From Paraburkholderia sejongensis (GTDB taxonomy: Bacteria > Pseudomonadota > Gammaproteobacteria > Burkholderiales > Burkholderiaceae): a DNA stretch of 64,000 nucleotides. The notes under the pieces were generated by a model that was not told where the DNA came from, ran no database searches, and was given only the letters and a program-made list of their open reading frames with translations. The stretch lies in assembly GCF_020880815.1 (NCBI RefSeq), contig NZ_JAJITD010000001.1, forward strand, positions 682,001-746,000, written 5' to 3'. A program made the translations under genes and the position numbers. Below are positions 19,212-27,789 of the stretch, in pieces (the stretch's first letter is position 1; the number at the start of each line of letters is the position of its first letter).

Positions 19212-19889
19212 TTAGCGCGCCGCGTTCAACGCGCCCGCGTCGACCTGCTCGACCAGATGATTGACCGCTTCCTGGATCGCCAGATCGAGCACCTTGCCGT
19301 TGAGCGTCGAGTCGTAACTCGCGGTGCCGCCGAAGCCGATCACTTCGCGGTTCGACAGGCTGAACTCGCCCGCGCCCTGGCTCGACAGCACCACCTGCGA
19401 AGTGGTCGTATCGACGATGTTCAGGCTCACCTTCGCGTACGCGATCTGGTTCTTGCCGCGCCCGAGGATGCCGAACAGCTGCTGGTCGCCGACTTCCTTG
19501 CGGCCGAACTCGGTGACGTCGCCGGTCACGACGAAGCGCGCGCCCTTCAGGTTCTGCGGCTGGTTCAGCAGCGCGGCTTCCTGCTTGATCTCGGCGAGGT
19601 TGTCGCGATCGAGCACGTTAAAGCGCTGGCTCTGCTGCAAACGCGTGACGAGGATCGTTTTCGCCTGGCTGCCGAGACGGTCGACGTTGTCCGAGAACAG
19701 CCCGCGCATATAGCTCGAGCGATTATCGAATTTGCCGAGTGCGATTGCGACCGGCTTGCCCGCATACGGGGTGTGCGCGCTGGCGACTACCGGCACCGGC
19801 AAAGTCTGCGACGATTCGGTTGCGCAACCGCTCAATGCGCCGGCAATAACCGCCAGCACCAGCACCCTTGATCTGGTAGATGTTTTCAA
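19212..19889 (-). CDS. CsgG/HfaB family lipoprotein
   Basis: An outer-membrane-type lipoprotein related to CsgG, the curli secretion pore. Landmarks include VAIALGKFDNRSSY and the GARFVVTGDVTEFGR region. The start is uncertain: no ATG precedes the lipobox. I prefer the TTG at 19889, because it leaves a normal signal peptide (basic KTSTRSR, hydrophobic core, lipobox LSGC). A longer TTG frame reaches 19955. No csgA/B curli genes are nearby, so curli export is unlikely. It is first gene of the trio. Confidence 0.85.
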   Translation of the reverse strand: MKTSTRSRVLVLAVIAGALSGCATESSQTLPVPVVASAHTPYAGKPVAIALGKFDNRSSYMRGLFSDNVDRLGSQAKTILVTRLQQSQRFNVLDRDNLAEIKQEAALLNQPQNLKGARFVVTGDVTEFGRKEVGDQQLFGILGRGKNQIAYAKVSLNIVDTTTSQVVLSSQGAGEFSLSNREVIGFGGTASYDSTLNGKVLDLAIQEAVNHLVEQVDAGALNAAR

Positions 19890-20499
19890 CGGAGAAATCC
19901 CACAAATAAATCGAAATTTGAATAGCTTTTCGATCGGGCCGCATTCGTTGCGCAATGGATCGAATCGCGCTTTAAGTATTGCCGCGCTGACGCGCGCAGG
20001 CTCGAGCGCCCCTGGACGAGCGGTGGCCCGTGCGTGGGGCCGGTGCAGATGAATGGCTTGCGTGCGGCGTCGCGAATCAATACCGGGCTAGACCATAGCC
20101 GAAATGGAGCCGATTAACTGTCACGCTTTGCAAAATCCGATGCGGATCGACAACGCTTTAATAAAATAAGCTTCGTCCGATTGCTTTTTGATTATTTAAA
20201 TTAAATCACGCTCATTCCCGCGCCAACTCGATTCTATGGCGTCGGCCTAAATACGCTTGGGATACCCTTTGGATTCGTTGCAGTCCGGCGCGCGCATTAT
20301 CCGGCCAATTGCCGCGCGGCATTGCCGAGTGCATCGATCGATACCGCGACACCGCCGGGCGACGCGAGCGCATTGCCGGCCGCGACGCAAACCCCGCGCG
20401 AGCGCCGGTCAATAGAGCAAACTGCCGACGGCAAAGCCGCCGCGCGCAGGCGACAATGCCGCAACCCGGCCGCAATCCGGCTTTCGCCACGGAGTTTCC
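19890..20499. other. intergenic stretch, relatively AT-rich
   Basis: About 600 bases between the divergent CsgG-like and TAXI genes. The part at 20140-20215 is clearly AT-rich (for example TTTGATTATTTAAATTAAATC) compared with the rest of the window and probably carries promoters. I see no credible gene in it. Confidence 0.5.
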
Positions 20500-21852
20500 A
20501 TGAACGCGCAGCGCCCACGTCCTCCGCACTTTTCCGGCGAGCATACGCGCGCCGAATGGCGCGACCACGTGCTGCCCTATATCGTCACCGCGCTGCTGAT
20601 CGCGCTGGTCGTCGTGCTGATCGTGTGGATCGTCAATCCGGCGCCGCCGGGCACGCTGACGATCAGCGCGGGTCCGCGCGACAGCTCGTTCGCGGCCGCC
20701 GCGCAGCAGTATCGAAAGATCCTCGCGCGTCACGGCATCCAACTGAACGTGCTCGAATCCGACGGCTCGGTACAGAACCTGCAACGCCTGCTCGATCCCA
20801 AACAGCAGGTCGATATCGCGCTGGTGCAAGGCGGCGCCGCGGCGGGTCTCGACACGTCGTCGCTGATGTCGCTCGGCAGCGTGTTCTACGTGCCGGTCGT
20901 GGTGTTCTTTCGCGGCAGCGAGCTCACCGAACTGGGACAACTCGAAGGCAAACGGATCGCGGTCGGCCGCGAAGGCAGCGGCACCCGCCTGCTGGCGCTG
21001 CAACTGCTGGCGGCCAACGGCATCGAGGCCGGCGGCACGACCACGCTGGTGCCGACCGACGGCCTGCAGGCGGCCACCCAGCTGGTCGCCGGCGATGTCG
21101 ACGCGGCGATCCTCAGCGGCGACTCGACCACGCGCGACCTGATGCTGCGGCTGCTGCGCGTGCCGGGAATCGGTGTGATGAATTTCGACGAAGCGAGCGC
21201 CTATACGCGCCTCTTTCCATTCCTCGACCAGATCGACCTGCCGTCGGGCGTGCTCGATCTGAAGCGGCGCATTCCGCCCGACACCGTGCATCTGATCAGC
21301 CCGACCGTCGAACTGGTCGCGCGCCGCACGCTGCATCCGGCGATCTCCGATCTGCTGATCGAGGCGGCGCAGGAAGTGCATGGCACCGCCGGACTATTGC
21401 AGCGCGCCGGCCAGTTTCCGAATCCGGTCGCGCACGAATACCAGATCAGCGAAGACGCGCAGCGCTACTATCGGACCGGCAAGAGTTTTCTGTACCGGAC
21501 GCTGCCGTTCTGGCTCGCCAGCATCGGCGACCGCACCCTCGTGCTGCTGTTGCCGGTCGCCGTGCTGCTGGTGCCGGCGATGCGGGTGATTCCGGCGCTG
21601 TATCGGTGGCGGGTACGCTCGCGGATCTATCGCTATTACGGCTCGCTGATCGCGATCGAACGGCATGCGCTGGCCGGCGCCACCGACGACGAGCGCACCG
21701 ACCTGCTCGCGCGGCTCGACGAGATCGAGCTGGCGCTGAACCGGTTACGGATGCCGCTCGCCTACGCGGATGCGTTCTATGTGTTGCGCGAACATGTGGG
21801 ATTCGTGCGCAACCGGCTGTCGGCTGCGCGACCCGTCGCGGCCTCGTATTGA
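20500..21852 (+). CDS. TAXI family TRAP-type solute-binding protein, membrane anchored
   Basis: A 450-residue protein with a TAXI solute-binding domain (TLTISAGPRDSSFAAAA near 52-68; AVGREGSGTRLLALQLL). Instead of a cleavable signal peptide it has an N-terminal membrane helix (about 27-46). A second helix (about 344-365) is followed by a cytoplasmic-looking tail with a helical segment. No TRAP permease (DctM/QM) is adjacent, so it may act as an orphan sensor or a shared receptor. Ligand unknown. Confidence 0.85.
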   Translation: MNAQRPRPPHFSGEHTRAEWRDHVLPYIVTALLIALVVVLIVWIVNPAPPGTLTISAGPRDSSFAAAAQQYRKILARHGIQLNVLESDGSVQNLQRLLDPKQQVDIALVQGGAAAGLDTSSLMSLGSVFYVPVVVFFRGSELTELGQLEGKRIAVGREGSGTRLLALQLLAANGIEAGGTTTLVPTDGLQAATQLVAGDVDAAILSGDSTTRDLMLRLLRVPGIGVMNFDEASAYTRLFPFLDQIDLPSGVLDLKRRIPPDTVHLISPTVELVARRTLHPAISDLLIEAAQEVHGTAGLLQRAGQFPNPVAHEYQISEDAQRYYRTGKSFLYRTLPFWLASIGDRTLVLLLPVAVLLVPAMRVIPALYRWRVRSRIYRYYGSLIAIERHALAGATDDERTDLLARLDEIELALNRLRMPLAYADAFYVLREHVGFVRNRLSAARPVAASY

Positions 21853-21878
21853 GGCCGCGCGGGTTCAGGCTGGGGAAC

Positions 21879-22826
21879 TCAGGCCTGGGAGGGAGTGGAT
21901 GCGGACGCGTTGGTCGCGGCGCCGGACTGCGGATGAGCCGGCGGATTGGCTGCGTTGTCCGTGTCGCCGCTGGTTGCGTCGTTAGCGGATTGCGGTACGG
22001 CCGGCGTGGCCGGTGCGGCCTGTCCAGCGTCAGCCTGCGGGCTTGCCGGTTCGGCGGCTGCCGCGTTGGCATCGGCTTGCGGTTCCGTTTGTGCGTCACC
22101 AGTTGCCACCGCGCCGTGCGCTGCCGCATCGCCGGCAGCCGGTGCAACGGCAGCAGCCGGCGCCGCTTCGGCAGCCTTCTGCGCGCCCTTCGCCGCGCGA
22201 TGCGCGAGCAGGCGCTGCGCGCCCGCCGCTTCCTGGGCGGTGACCTGGCCGGCTTCGACACCGTTCAGATCGACGCGCGCCGCGCCTTCGACGAGGCTCT
22301 TCCAGTAACGCCCGCCGCGGCACCACGTCTTGATCGCGTCGCGCAGCTCGGCTTCGCTCAGCGACAGCTCTTTCGCGTGCGCGACGATATCTTCGAAGAT
22401 GCCGATCTTCAGCGGCAGCTTCGGCGCCGGATTCTTCGGGAAGGCTACCGGGAAACGTTTTTGCAGACGGCCGATGGAGCGCACGACCGGATCGACCGGT
22501 TTCGCGTCGGCCGCCGGCGCCGCGCTTGCCGCGCCACGCTGTTGCTGCCGATGTGCCGGGCGCGCGCCCGGCTTGCCGTCCGGACGGCCGCCGGTTTTCG
22601 CAGCCGGCTTGCCGGCCGGTTTTGCGGCGGCGCGCTCACCGGACCTGGCAGCCGGTTTCGCGGCGGCATTGGCAGCAGGATTCGAGCCAGCCTGGGCGGC
22701 CGGCTTGTCAGCGGACTTCGAAGCAGGCCGTCCGCCCGATTTGCGCTCGGACTTACCGCCGGATTCGGCGGCGGCCCGCGCGGCGGCCAGTTGCTTCTTC
22801 AGTTCAGCGAGTTGTTCGAAACCCAT
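21879..22826 (-). CDS. proQ: ProQ/FinO family RNA chaperone
   Basis: A 315-residue protein whose centre (about residues 110-205) is a ProQ/FinO RNA-binding domain (LQKRFPVAFPKNPAPKLPLK; AIKTWCRGGRYWKSL). Such proteins bind structured small RNAs and mRNA 3' ends. The N-terminal 100 residues are Ala/Lys/Gly-rich and basic, and the C-terminal 110 are Ala/Pro/acidic low complexity, so this copy is longer than E. coli ProQ. The ATG at 22826 gives MGFEQLAELKKQL, the usual start. The symbol is by domain only. Confidence 0.85.
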   Translation of the reverse strand: MGFEQLAELKKQLAAARAAAESGGKSERKSGGRPASKSADKPAAQAGSNPAANAAAKPAARSGERAAAKPAGKPAAKTGGRPDGKPGARPAHRQQQRGAASAAPAADAKPVDPVVRSIGRLQKRFPVAFPKNPAPKLPLKIGIFEDIVAHAKELSLSEAELRDAIKTWCRGGRYWKSLVEGAARVDLNGVEAGQVTAQEAAGAQRLLAHRAAKGAQKAAEAAPAAAVAPAAGDAAAHGAVATGDAQTEPQADANAAAAEPASPQADAGQAAPATPAVPQSANDATSGDTDNAANPPAHPQSGAATNASASTPSQA

Positions 22827-22921
22827 AGTGCACAACCAATCTGTCGATTCGTAAAGACGCGATTGTAGCAGCGTGCGCCAATCCGCTCGTGACAACCCAT
22901 AGCTAAATAAAGTAAGTCCGC

Positions 22922-24292
22922 CTAGCCGGCGGCGGCCACCGGCGCGTCCGCCGCCGGCGCGCGCAGCCCGCTCACGCTGACCCGCAAACCGGGCGCGCCG
23001 ACGTTGTTGCGCAGCGACAGCGCGAGCTGATGGCGCTCGGCGATCCGCGCGACGATCGCCAGACCCAGCCCGCTGCCCTCGCCCTTCGCGCCGCCGCCAC
23101 GATAGAAGCGGTCGAACACGCGTTCCAGCTCCGTCTCCTCGATGCCCGAACCGCTATCGACCACTTCGATTCCGATCCGCTCGCCGTCGCGCGTGAGCAC
23201 CACATCGACGCGACCGCCGGGCGGCGTATGACGGATCGCGTTGTTGATCAGGTTTCCTAATAGCACGCCGAGCGCGTGGGGTTCGGCGAGCACCGTATAG
23301 GCATCGGACGGTCCTTGCTCCTGCTCGCATTCGAGGCCAAGATCGATTTCGCGCAGCTCCGCGAGCAGCGACAGATCGCTGACCGCCTGCTCGCCGATCC
23401 GGCGCAGGCTGACCGGCACCATCGACGTCACCGGCTGCGCATCCTCGCGCGCGAGCGTCAGCAGTTGCTGCACCAGATGGATGATCCGGTTCACGCGCTG
23501 TTCGAGCCGCTCCAGCGTTTGACGTTCGCCCTTGAGTGAGCCGTCGCGCGAGGCCGCCTGCAGTTGGAGCTTCAGCGCCGCGAGCGGCGAGCGCAGTTCG
23601 TGCGCGGCATCGGCGATAAAGGTGCGCTGCGCGTGCGACGCGCTCGACAGGCGCTGCAGCAGATCGTTCAGCGCCTCGACCAGCGGCCGGATCTCGACCG
23701 GCACCGTGCCGTCGAGCCGCAGCGGTTCGAGCGAATCGATCGTGCGCGTCGCGAGCGCGCGCGACAGTCCGCCGATCGGCGCGAGCCCGCGCGCGACCAC
23801 CAGCAGCACCAGCATGATCGTCACCGGCAGCAGCACGCCGAGTGGCCACATCGTATGCAACGCCAGATGCAGCGCGAGATCCTCGCGCACCGACACCGGC
23901 TGCGCGACCTGCACGTAGCGGTCCGCGTGCGCGACGCCGAAGGTGCGCCAGTGGGAGTCGCCGTCGCGCACCGTGTTGAAACCCGGCGGCAGCCGCTCGA
24001 ACACCGGCGCCTGCCCGGAGTGATAGATCGGCGTGCCCGCGCGGTCCCAGATCTGGATGAGGATGCGGTCGTCGGCGAGATCGCCGAGATCGGGGCTATG
24101 CGTTTCGCCGTCGCCCGCGCCGCTCAGGTTCGCCGGTAGCGACAGCGCGACGGTGCGCAACTCGTAGTCGAACAACTCGCTCGCTTCGCGCCGCGCGGTA
24201 TGAAAAATCGCGTAGGCCGCGATCACCGAGGCCACGGCCATGCCGAAAATCAGCCAGCCGAGCAGCCAGCGGCGAATCGACGTCATCCGCAC
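22922..24292 (-). CDS. sensor histidine kinase of TCS1 (QseC/PmrB-like)
   Basis: A 456-residue inner-membrane kinase. TM1 is at about residues 8-30, a periplasmic sensor at about 31-148 and TM2 at about 150-170. The linker is followed by the phospho-acceptor helix AAHELRSPLAA with His231, then an HATPase domain (NLINNAIRHTPPGG; GEGSGLGLAIV). Its start overlaps the response regulator stop by 10 bases. The paired regulator belongs to the QseB/PmrA branch. Ligand unknown; metals, cationic peptides or stress are plausible from branch membership. Confidence 0.93.
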   Translation of the reverse strand: MRMTSIRRWLLGWLIFGMAVASVIAAYAIFHTARREASELFDYELRTVALSLPANLSGAGDGETHSPDLGDLADDRILIQIWDRAGTPIYHSGQAPVFERLPPGFNTVRDGDSHWRTFGVAHADRYVQVAQPVSVREDLALHLALHTMWPLGVLLPVTIMLVLLVVARGLAPIGGLSRALATRTIDSLEPLRLDGTVPVEIRPLVEALNDLLQRLSSASHAQRTFIADAAHELRSPLAALKLQLQAASRDGSLKGERQTLERLEQRVNRIIHLVQQLLTLAREDAQPVTSMVPVSLRRIGEQAVSDLSLLAELREIDLGLECEQEQGPSDAYTVLAEPHALGVLLGNLINNAIRHTPPGGRVDVVLTRDGERIGIEVVDSGSGIEETELERVFDRFYRGGGAKGEGSGLGLAIVARIAERHQLALSLRNNVGAPGLRVSVSGLRAPAADAPVAAAG

Positions 24293-24945
24293 CTCTTGAG
24301 CCGGTAGCCGACCCCGCGCACGGTCACGACCTGCTCCGCGCCGATCTTGCGGCGCAGGCTGTGCACGTGCACTTCGATCGTATTGCTGCCGACTTCCTCG
24401 CCCCAGCCATACAGCTTCTCTTCCAGTTCGGTCTTCGTGAACACCCGCGTCGGCTCTTCGATCAGCGCCTGCAGCAGCGCGAATTCGCGCGGCACCAGCG
24501 CGACCGGCGCGCCGTTTAGCGTGACTTCGTGAGCGGCCGGATCGAGTGCCAGTTCGCCGTGCGTGTAGACCGGCTGCTTCTGGCCGGTGCGCCGGCGCAG
24601 CAGCGCGCGAATCCGCGCGGCCAGTTCGTCGAGATCGAACGGCTTGACGAGGTAGTCGTCGGCGCCGGCGTCGAGGCCGCGAATGCGTTCGTCGATCGCG
24701 TCGCGCGCGGTCAGGATGATGACCGGCGCGGCGCCGCCGTTGCGGCGGTAGGCGTTCAGCACGTCGATGCCGTCTTTCTTCGGCAGGCCCAGATCGAGCA
24801 GCACGAGATCGTACACGTCGTTATCCAGCGACAGCTCCGCCGCGCGGCCATCTTCGGCCCAGTCGATCGCATAGCCGGCGCGGCGCATCGCGCCGAGCAC
24901 CGATTCGGCGATCATCTCGTCGTCTTCGACCAACAGCAGGCGCAT
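24283..24945 (-). CDS. OmpR-type response regulator of TCS1 (QseB/PmrA branch)
   Basis: A 220-residue regulator. The receiver domain has acidic pair D8/D9, phospho-acceptor Asp51 and switch Lys in LVKPFDLDEL. The C-terminal winged helix has LYGWGEEVGSNTIEVHVHSL, the pattern of QseB/PmrA regulators. It is divergent from the RND efflux operon and precedes its kinase. A GCTAAG-GATTC-GTTAAG box followed by GATAAT lies directly upstream, suggesting autoregulation (inference). Confidence 0.94.
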   Translation of the reverse strand: MRLLLVEDDEMIAESVLGAMRRAGYAIDWAEDGRAAELSLDNDVYDLVLLDLGLPKKDGIDVLNAYRRNGGAAPVIILTARDAIDERIRGLDAGADDYLVKPFDLDELAARIRALLRRRTGQKQPVYTHGELALDPAAHEVTLNGAPVALVPREFALLQALIEEPTRVFTKTELEEKLYGWGEEVGSNTIEVHVHSLRRKIGAEQVVTVRGVGYRLKRCG

Positions 24946-24974
24946 GGCCTCTCCTTCGTGCAGTATTGCGCCGA

Positions 24975-25008
24975 ATTATCGAATCGGGCAGCTTAACGAA
25001 TCCTTAGC
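24975..25008 (-). promoter_or_regulatory. PmrA-box-like promoter of TCS1
   Basis: The minus strand reads GCTAAG-GATTC-GTTAAG (25008 to 24992), then 11 bp, then GATAAT (24980 to 24975), a five-of-six match to the -10 consensus. Predicted transcription start is about 24968, 23 bases before the regulator ATG. Confidence 0.65.
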
Positions 25009-25058
25009 GGACCCCGGACACCCGGCGGTTCTCACAATCGCGTCGCGTCGCGCTTCGC

Positions 25059-25092
25059 ATTAAGCCTGTCTTAAGCGCCTCCTACGCAGAAT
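25059..25092 (+). promoter_or_regulatory. PmrA-box-like promoter of the RND efflux operon
   Basis: ATTAAG-CCTGT-CTTAAG (25059-25075), 11 bp, then CAGAAT (25087-25092). Same geometry as the TCS1 box 50 bases away but facing the efflux genes. Confidence 0.6.
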
Positions 25093-25217
25093 CGCTTCCG
25101 GTTGCGAGGCTTGCATGCGCATTCGCGCGCGGCCCGCGCCATGTTCTCCAGCGCGCTTGTCCCGCCCTGTTGCGACGGGCTTCTGGCGCGGTTTCACCTT
25201 TATACAGGAGTCGGATT

Positions 25218-26675
25218 TTGCCTGTTTTCCAAGCCGTTGCAATGGCTGCGTCAAGGCGTCGGTGCGCGGTGCCGGGCGCGCTGCGTCTGCGCGCGCTGCT
25301 GCCTTTATGCGCGCTGCTGTTCGGCGGATGCGCGATGTATCACCGCGAACCGCTCGCGCCTGACGACACCTCGACCTCGATGCGTTCACTCGAACGGCTG
25401 CGCATCGATCCGGCGACGATGCCGCTGCCCGAGTTGGCCGCGCATCGCTTCGATCCCGCCGACGGCCTCGACAGCGACGAACTCGCGATGCTCGCGGTGG
25501 CCAACAACCCGGAGCTGAAGCTGGCCCGCGACGATCTCGGCATCGCCCGCGCGCAGGCTTATTCGGCGGGCCTGCTGCCCGATCCCCAACTGAGCGTGTC
25601 GAGCGATTATCCGGGCGCGGCCGGTACCACGCGCGCGTTCAACTACGGTTTGAGCATCGACGTGATGGCGATCGTGCTGCGCAGCGCGAACCGGCAGTCC
25701 GCCGACGCCACCGTCGCGAAAACCGATCTGGGTCTGCTGTGGCAGGAATGGCAGGTGGTCGCGCAAGCGCGCCAGCTATTCATCAGGACGCGCTTCCAGC
25801 AGCACACGCTGCCGCTGCTGCAACAGCAACGTGATCTCGCGCGCACGCGTTACGAACGGATGGCAGCGGCGCGCGCGCAAGGCAATCTGAGCGACGACAC
25901 CCTGAGCGCCGCTTTGCTCGCCTATAGCGACGCGCGCAAGCAATACGACGAAGCCGACCGCGCGGCCGCGCAAACCCGTCACGAGCTGAACGCGCTGCTC
26001 GGCCTCGCCCCCGACGTGCGCGTGCGCTTGCAGGGCGACGAGCAGGACGAATCCGCCGATCCCGCCGCGCTGACCGACAGCACCGTCGACACGGCGCTCG
26101 CCCAACTCGCCCGCCGCCGTCCCGACCTGATCGCGTTACAGGCCGGCTACGAGGCGCAGGAGCAGAAATATCGGGCGGCGATTCTGAGCCAGTTCCCGAG
26201 TCTGTCGGTCGGCTTCGTGCGCGCGCGCGATACCTCGAACATCTACACCAGCGGCTTCCAGATCAATCTGAGTTTGCCGATTTTCAACCGCAACCAGGGC
26301 AACGTGGCGATCGAGAAAGCGACGCGCCAGCGGCTGCGCGACGAGTACCAGACGCGTCTGAATCAGGCGTACGCGGACGTCGCGCGACTGCGCGAGGACA
26401 GCGCGATCCTCGCGCGCCAGTTGCAACAGATCGAAGCGGCGTTGCCCGGGCTCGAGCGCACCGCACGCGCGAGCGCCACGGCGTACGCCGAGCACAACCT
26501 CACGCTCGGCGCGTACACCGACGCGCAAAGCGCCGCGCTCGGCAAACGCATCGACGCCGCGACGCTGCGCGAGTCGCTCGCCGAACAGCGCGTCGGCCTG
26601 CAGGCGCTGCTCGGCAGCGCGATCCCCGACGCTTTCTCTTCCGCTCAGACGTTCATCGACACTCATGCGAAATAG
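25218..26675 (+). CDS. TolC family outer membrane efflux channel (CzcC/NodT-like)
   Basis: A 485-residue outer membrane factor with a lipobox (LLFGGC) and two TolC-type coiled-coil/beta repeats (residues about 70-270 and 280-480). The second contains FQINLSLPIFNRNQGNVAIE, typical of the CzcC/CusC-like branch. I choose the TTG at 25218, because AGGAG at 25206-25210 is spaced seven bases from it; an ATG at 25242 is the alternative. It overlaps the adaptor gene by 11 bases. It forms the exit duct of the tripartite pump. Confidence 0.9.
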   Translation: MPVFQAVAMAASRRRCAVPGALRLRALLPLCALLFGGCAMYHREPLAPDDTSTSMRSLERLRIDPATMPLPELAAHRFDPADGLDSDELAMLAVANNPELKLARDDLGIARAQAYSAGLLPDPQLSVSSDYPGAAGTTRAFNYGLSIDVMAIVLRSANRQSADATVAKTDLGLLWQEWQVVAQARQLFIRTRFQQHTLPLLQQQRDLARTRYERMAAARAQGNLSDDTLSAALLAYSDARKQYDEADRAAAQTRHELNALLGLAPDVRVRLQGDEQDESADPAALTDSTVDTALAQLARRRPDLIALQAGYEAQEQKYRAAILSQFPSLSVGFVRARDTSNIYTSGFQINLSLPIFNRNQGNVAIEKATRQRLRDEYQTRLNQAYADVARLREDSAILARQLQQIEAALPGLERTARASATAYAEHNLTLGAYTDAQSAALGKRIDAATLRESLAEQRVGLQALLGSAIPDAFSSAQTFIDTHAK

Positions 26676-27789
26676 CCTGTTTCAGCCGCGCCGGCGCGCG
26701 CCGCGCACGCTGCTGGTCGCCGCCGCGCTCGCCGGCGCGGCCATCCTCGCCGCTTATGGCCACCGCGCACGCGCCGCCGCCGATACCGCCGCAGCCAACC
26801 CGCCGCCCTCGGTCGCCGTGCAAACCGTGCGCGCGCTGCGCGGGGAAATCGCGCAACCGGTGCGCGGCGTCGGCATCGTCGCCGCGGCCGCGTCGAACCT
26901 GACGACGATCAACCTGCCCTACGCCGCGCGCGTCGTGCAGATGCGCGTACAGGCCGGCCAAAGCGTCAAACGCGGCGCGCCGCTGTGCGTCGTGCAGGCG
27001 GACCCGGCCGCGGTGCTGGCGGCAAGCCAGGCGCGCAGCGCGCTGACGCTCGCGCAAGGCGAGCTCGCGCGCACCCGGTCGCTGTACGACCAGGGCCTCG
27101 CGACCCAATCGCAACTGGCGAGCGCCCACAAGGCCGCCGACGATGCCCGCGACGCCCTCGCCGCGCAAAACCAGAGCGGCGTCGCGAGCGGCAGCAAAAC
27201 CGTCACCGCGCCGTTCGACGGCGTGGTGCTGCAATTGTCGGCCGCGCAAGGCGAGCAGTTGCAGGCCGGCGCGCCGATCCTGCAACTGGCCGGGAGCGGC
27301 GCCAATGCGCGCACCAACGTGACGCTCGGCGTCGAGCCCAGCGACGCCGCCGCGCTCCATCCGGGCGATACCCTGACGCTGCGCGGCCTGTCCGCCGCGC
27401 TCGCGCGGACCCCGCTCGAAGGCCGCGTGGTGCTGGTCGGCGCGGCGATCGATCAGTCATCCCAACTAGTCGAGGTCGGCGCGAGCGTGCCGCTCGCGCA
27501 CACGCCGTTCATTCCGGGCACGCGCGTCGCCGCCGAGATCGCGACGCGCCGCGGCATCCACTGGATCGTGCCGCGCGCGGCGGTGCTCAAGGACAGCCAG
27601 GGCGCCTACCTGTTCCAGGTCACCGCGCAACACAGCGCGCGGCGCGTGCCGGTGACGATCGCGGTCGAAAATGGCGAGCGCTATGGTGTCGACGGCGCGC
27701 TCGATCCCGCGCTCGGCGTCGTCACCAGCGGCAACTACGAACTGACCGACAAGATGGCGGTGCGCAGCGGCGGAGACAGCGCGCGATGA
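26665..27789 (+). CDS. RND efflux periplasmic adaptor subunit
   Basis: A 374-residue membrane fusion protein. An N-terminal signal/anchor helix (about 12-32) is followed by the lipoyl half-motif around VVQMRVQAGQSVKRGAPL, an alpha-hairpin (about 110-160), the second half-motif APFDGVVLQL and beta-barrel/membrane-proximal domains. It links the inner-membrane pump to the TolC-like channel. It overlaps the permease gene by four bases (ATGA). Confidence 0.92.
   Translation: MRNSLFQPRRRAPRTLLVAAALAGAAILAAYGHRARAAADTAAANPPPSVAVQTVRALRGEIAQPVRGVGIVAAAASNLTTINLPYAARVVQMRVQAGQSVKRGAPLCVVQADPAAVLAASQARSALTLAQGELARTRSLYDQGLATQSQLASAHKAADDARDALAAQNQSGVASGSKTVTAPFDGVVLQLSAAQGEQLQAGAPILQLAGSGANARTNVTLGVEPSDAAALHPGDTLTLRGLSAALARTPLEGRVVLVGAAIDQSSQLVEVGASVPLAHTPFIPGTRVAAEIATRRGIHWIVPRAAVLKDSQGAYLFQVTAQHSARRVPVTIAVENGERYGVDGALDPALGVVTSGNYELTDKMAVRSGGDSAR

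Noticed and set aside
20322..22868. 848-codon frame over the TAXI and ProQ genes
   Set aside because: Overlaps two well-supported genes in other frames and has Arg/Ala-rich low-complexity content.
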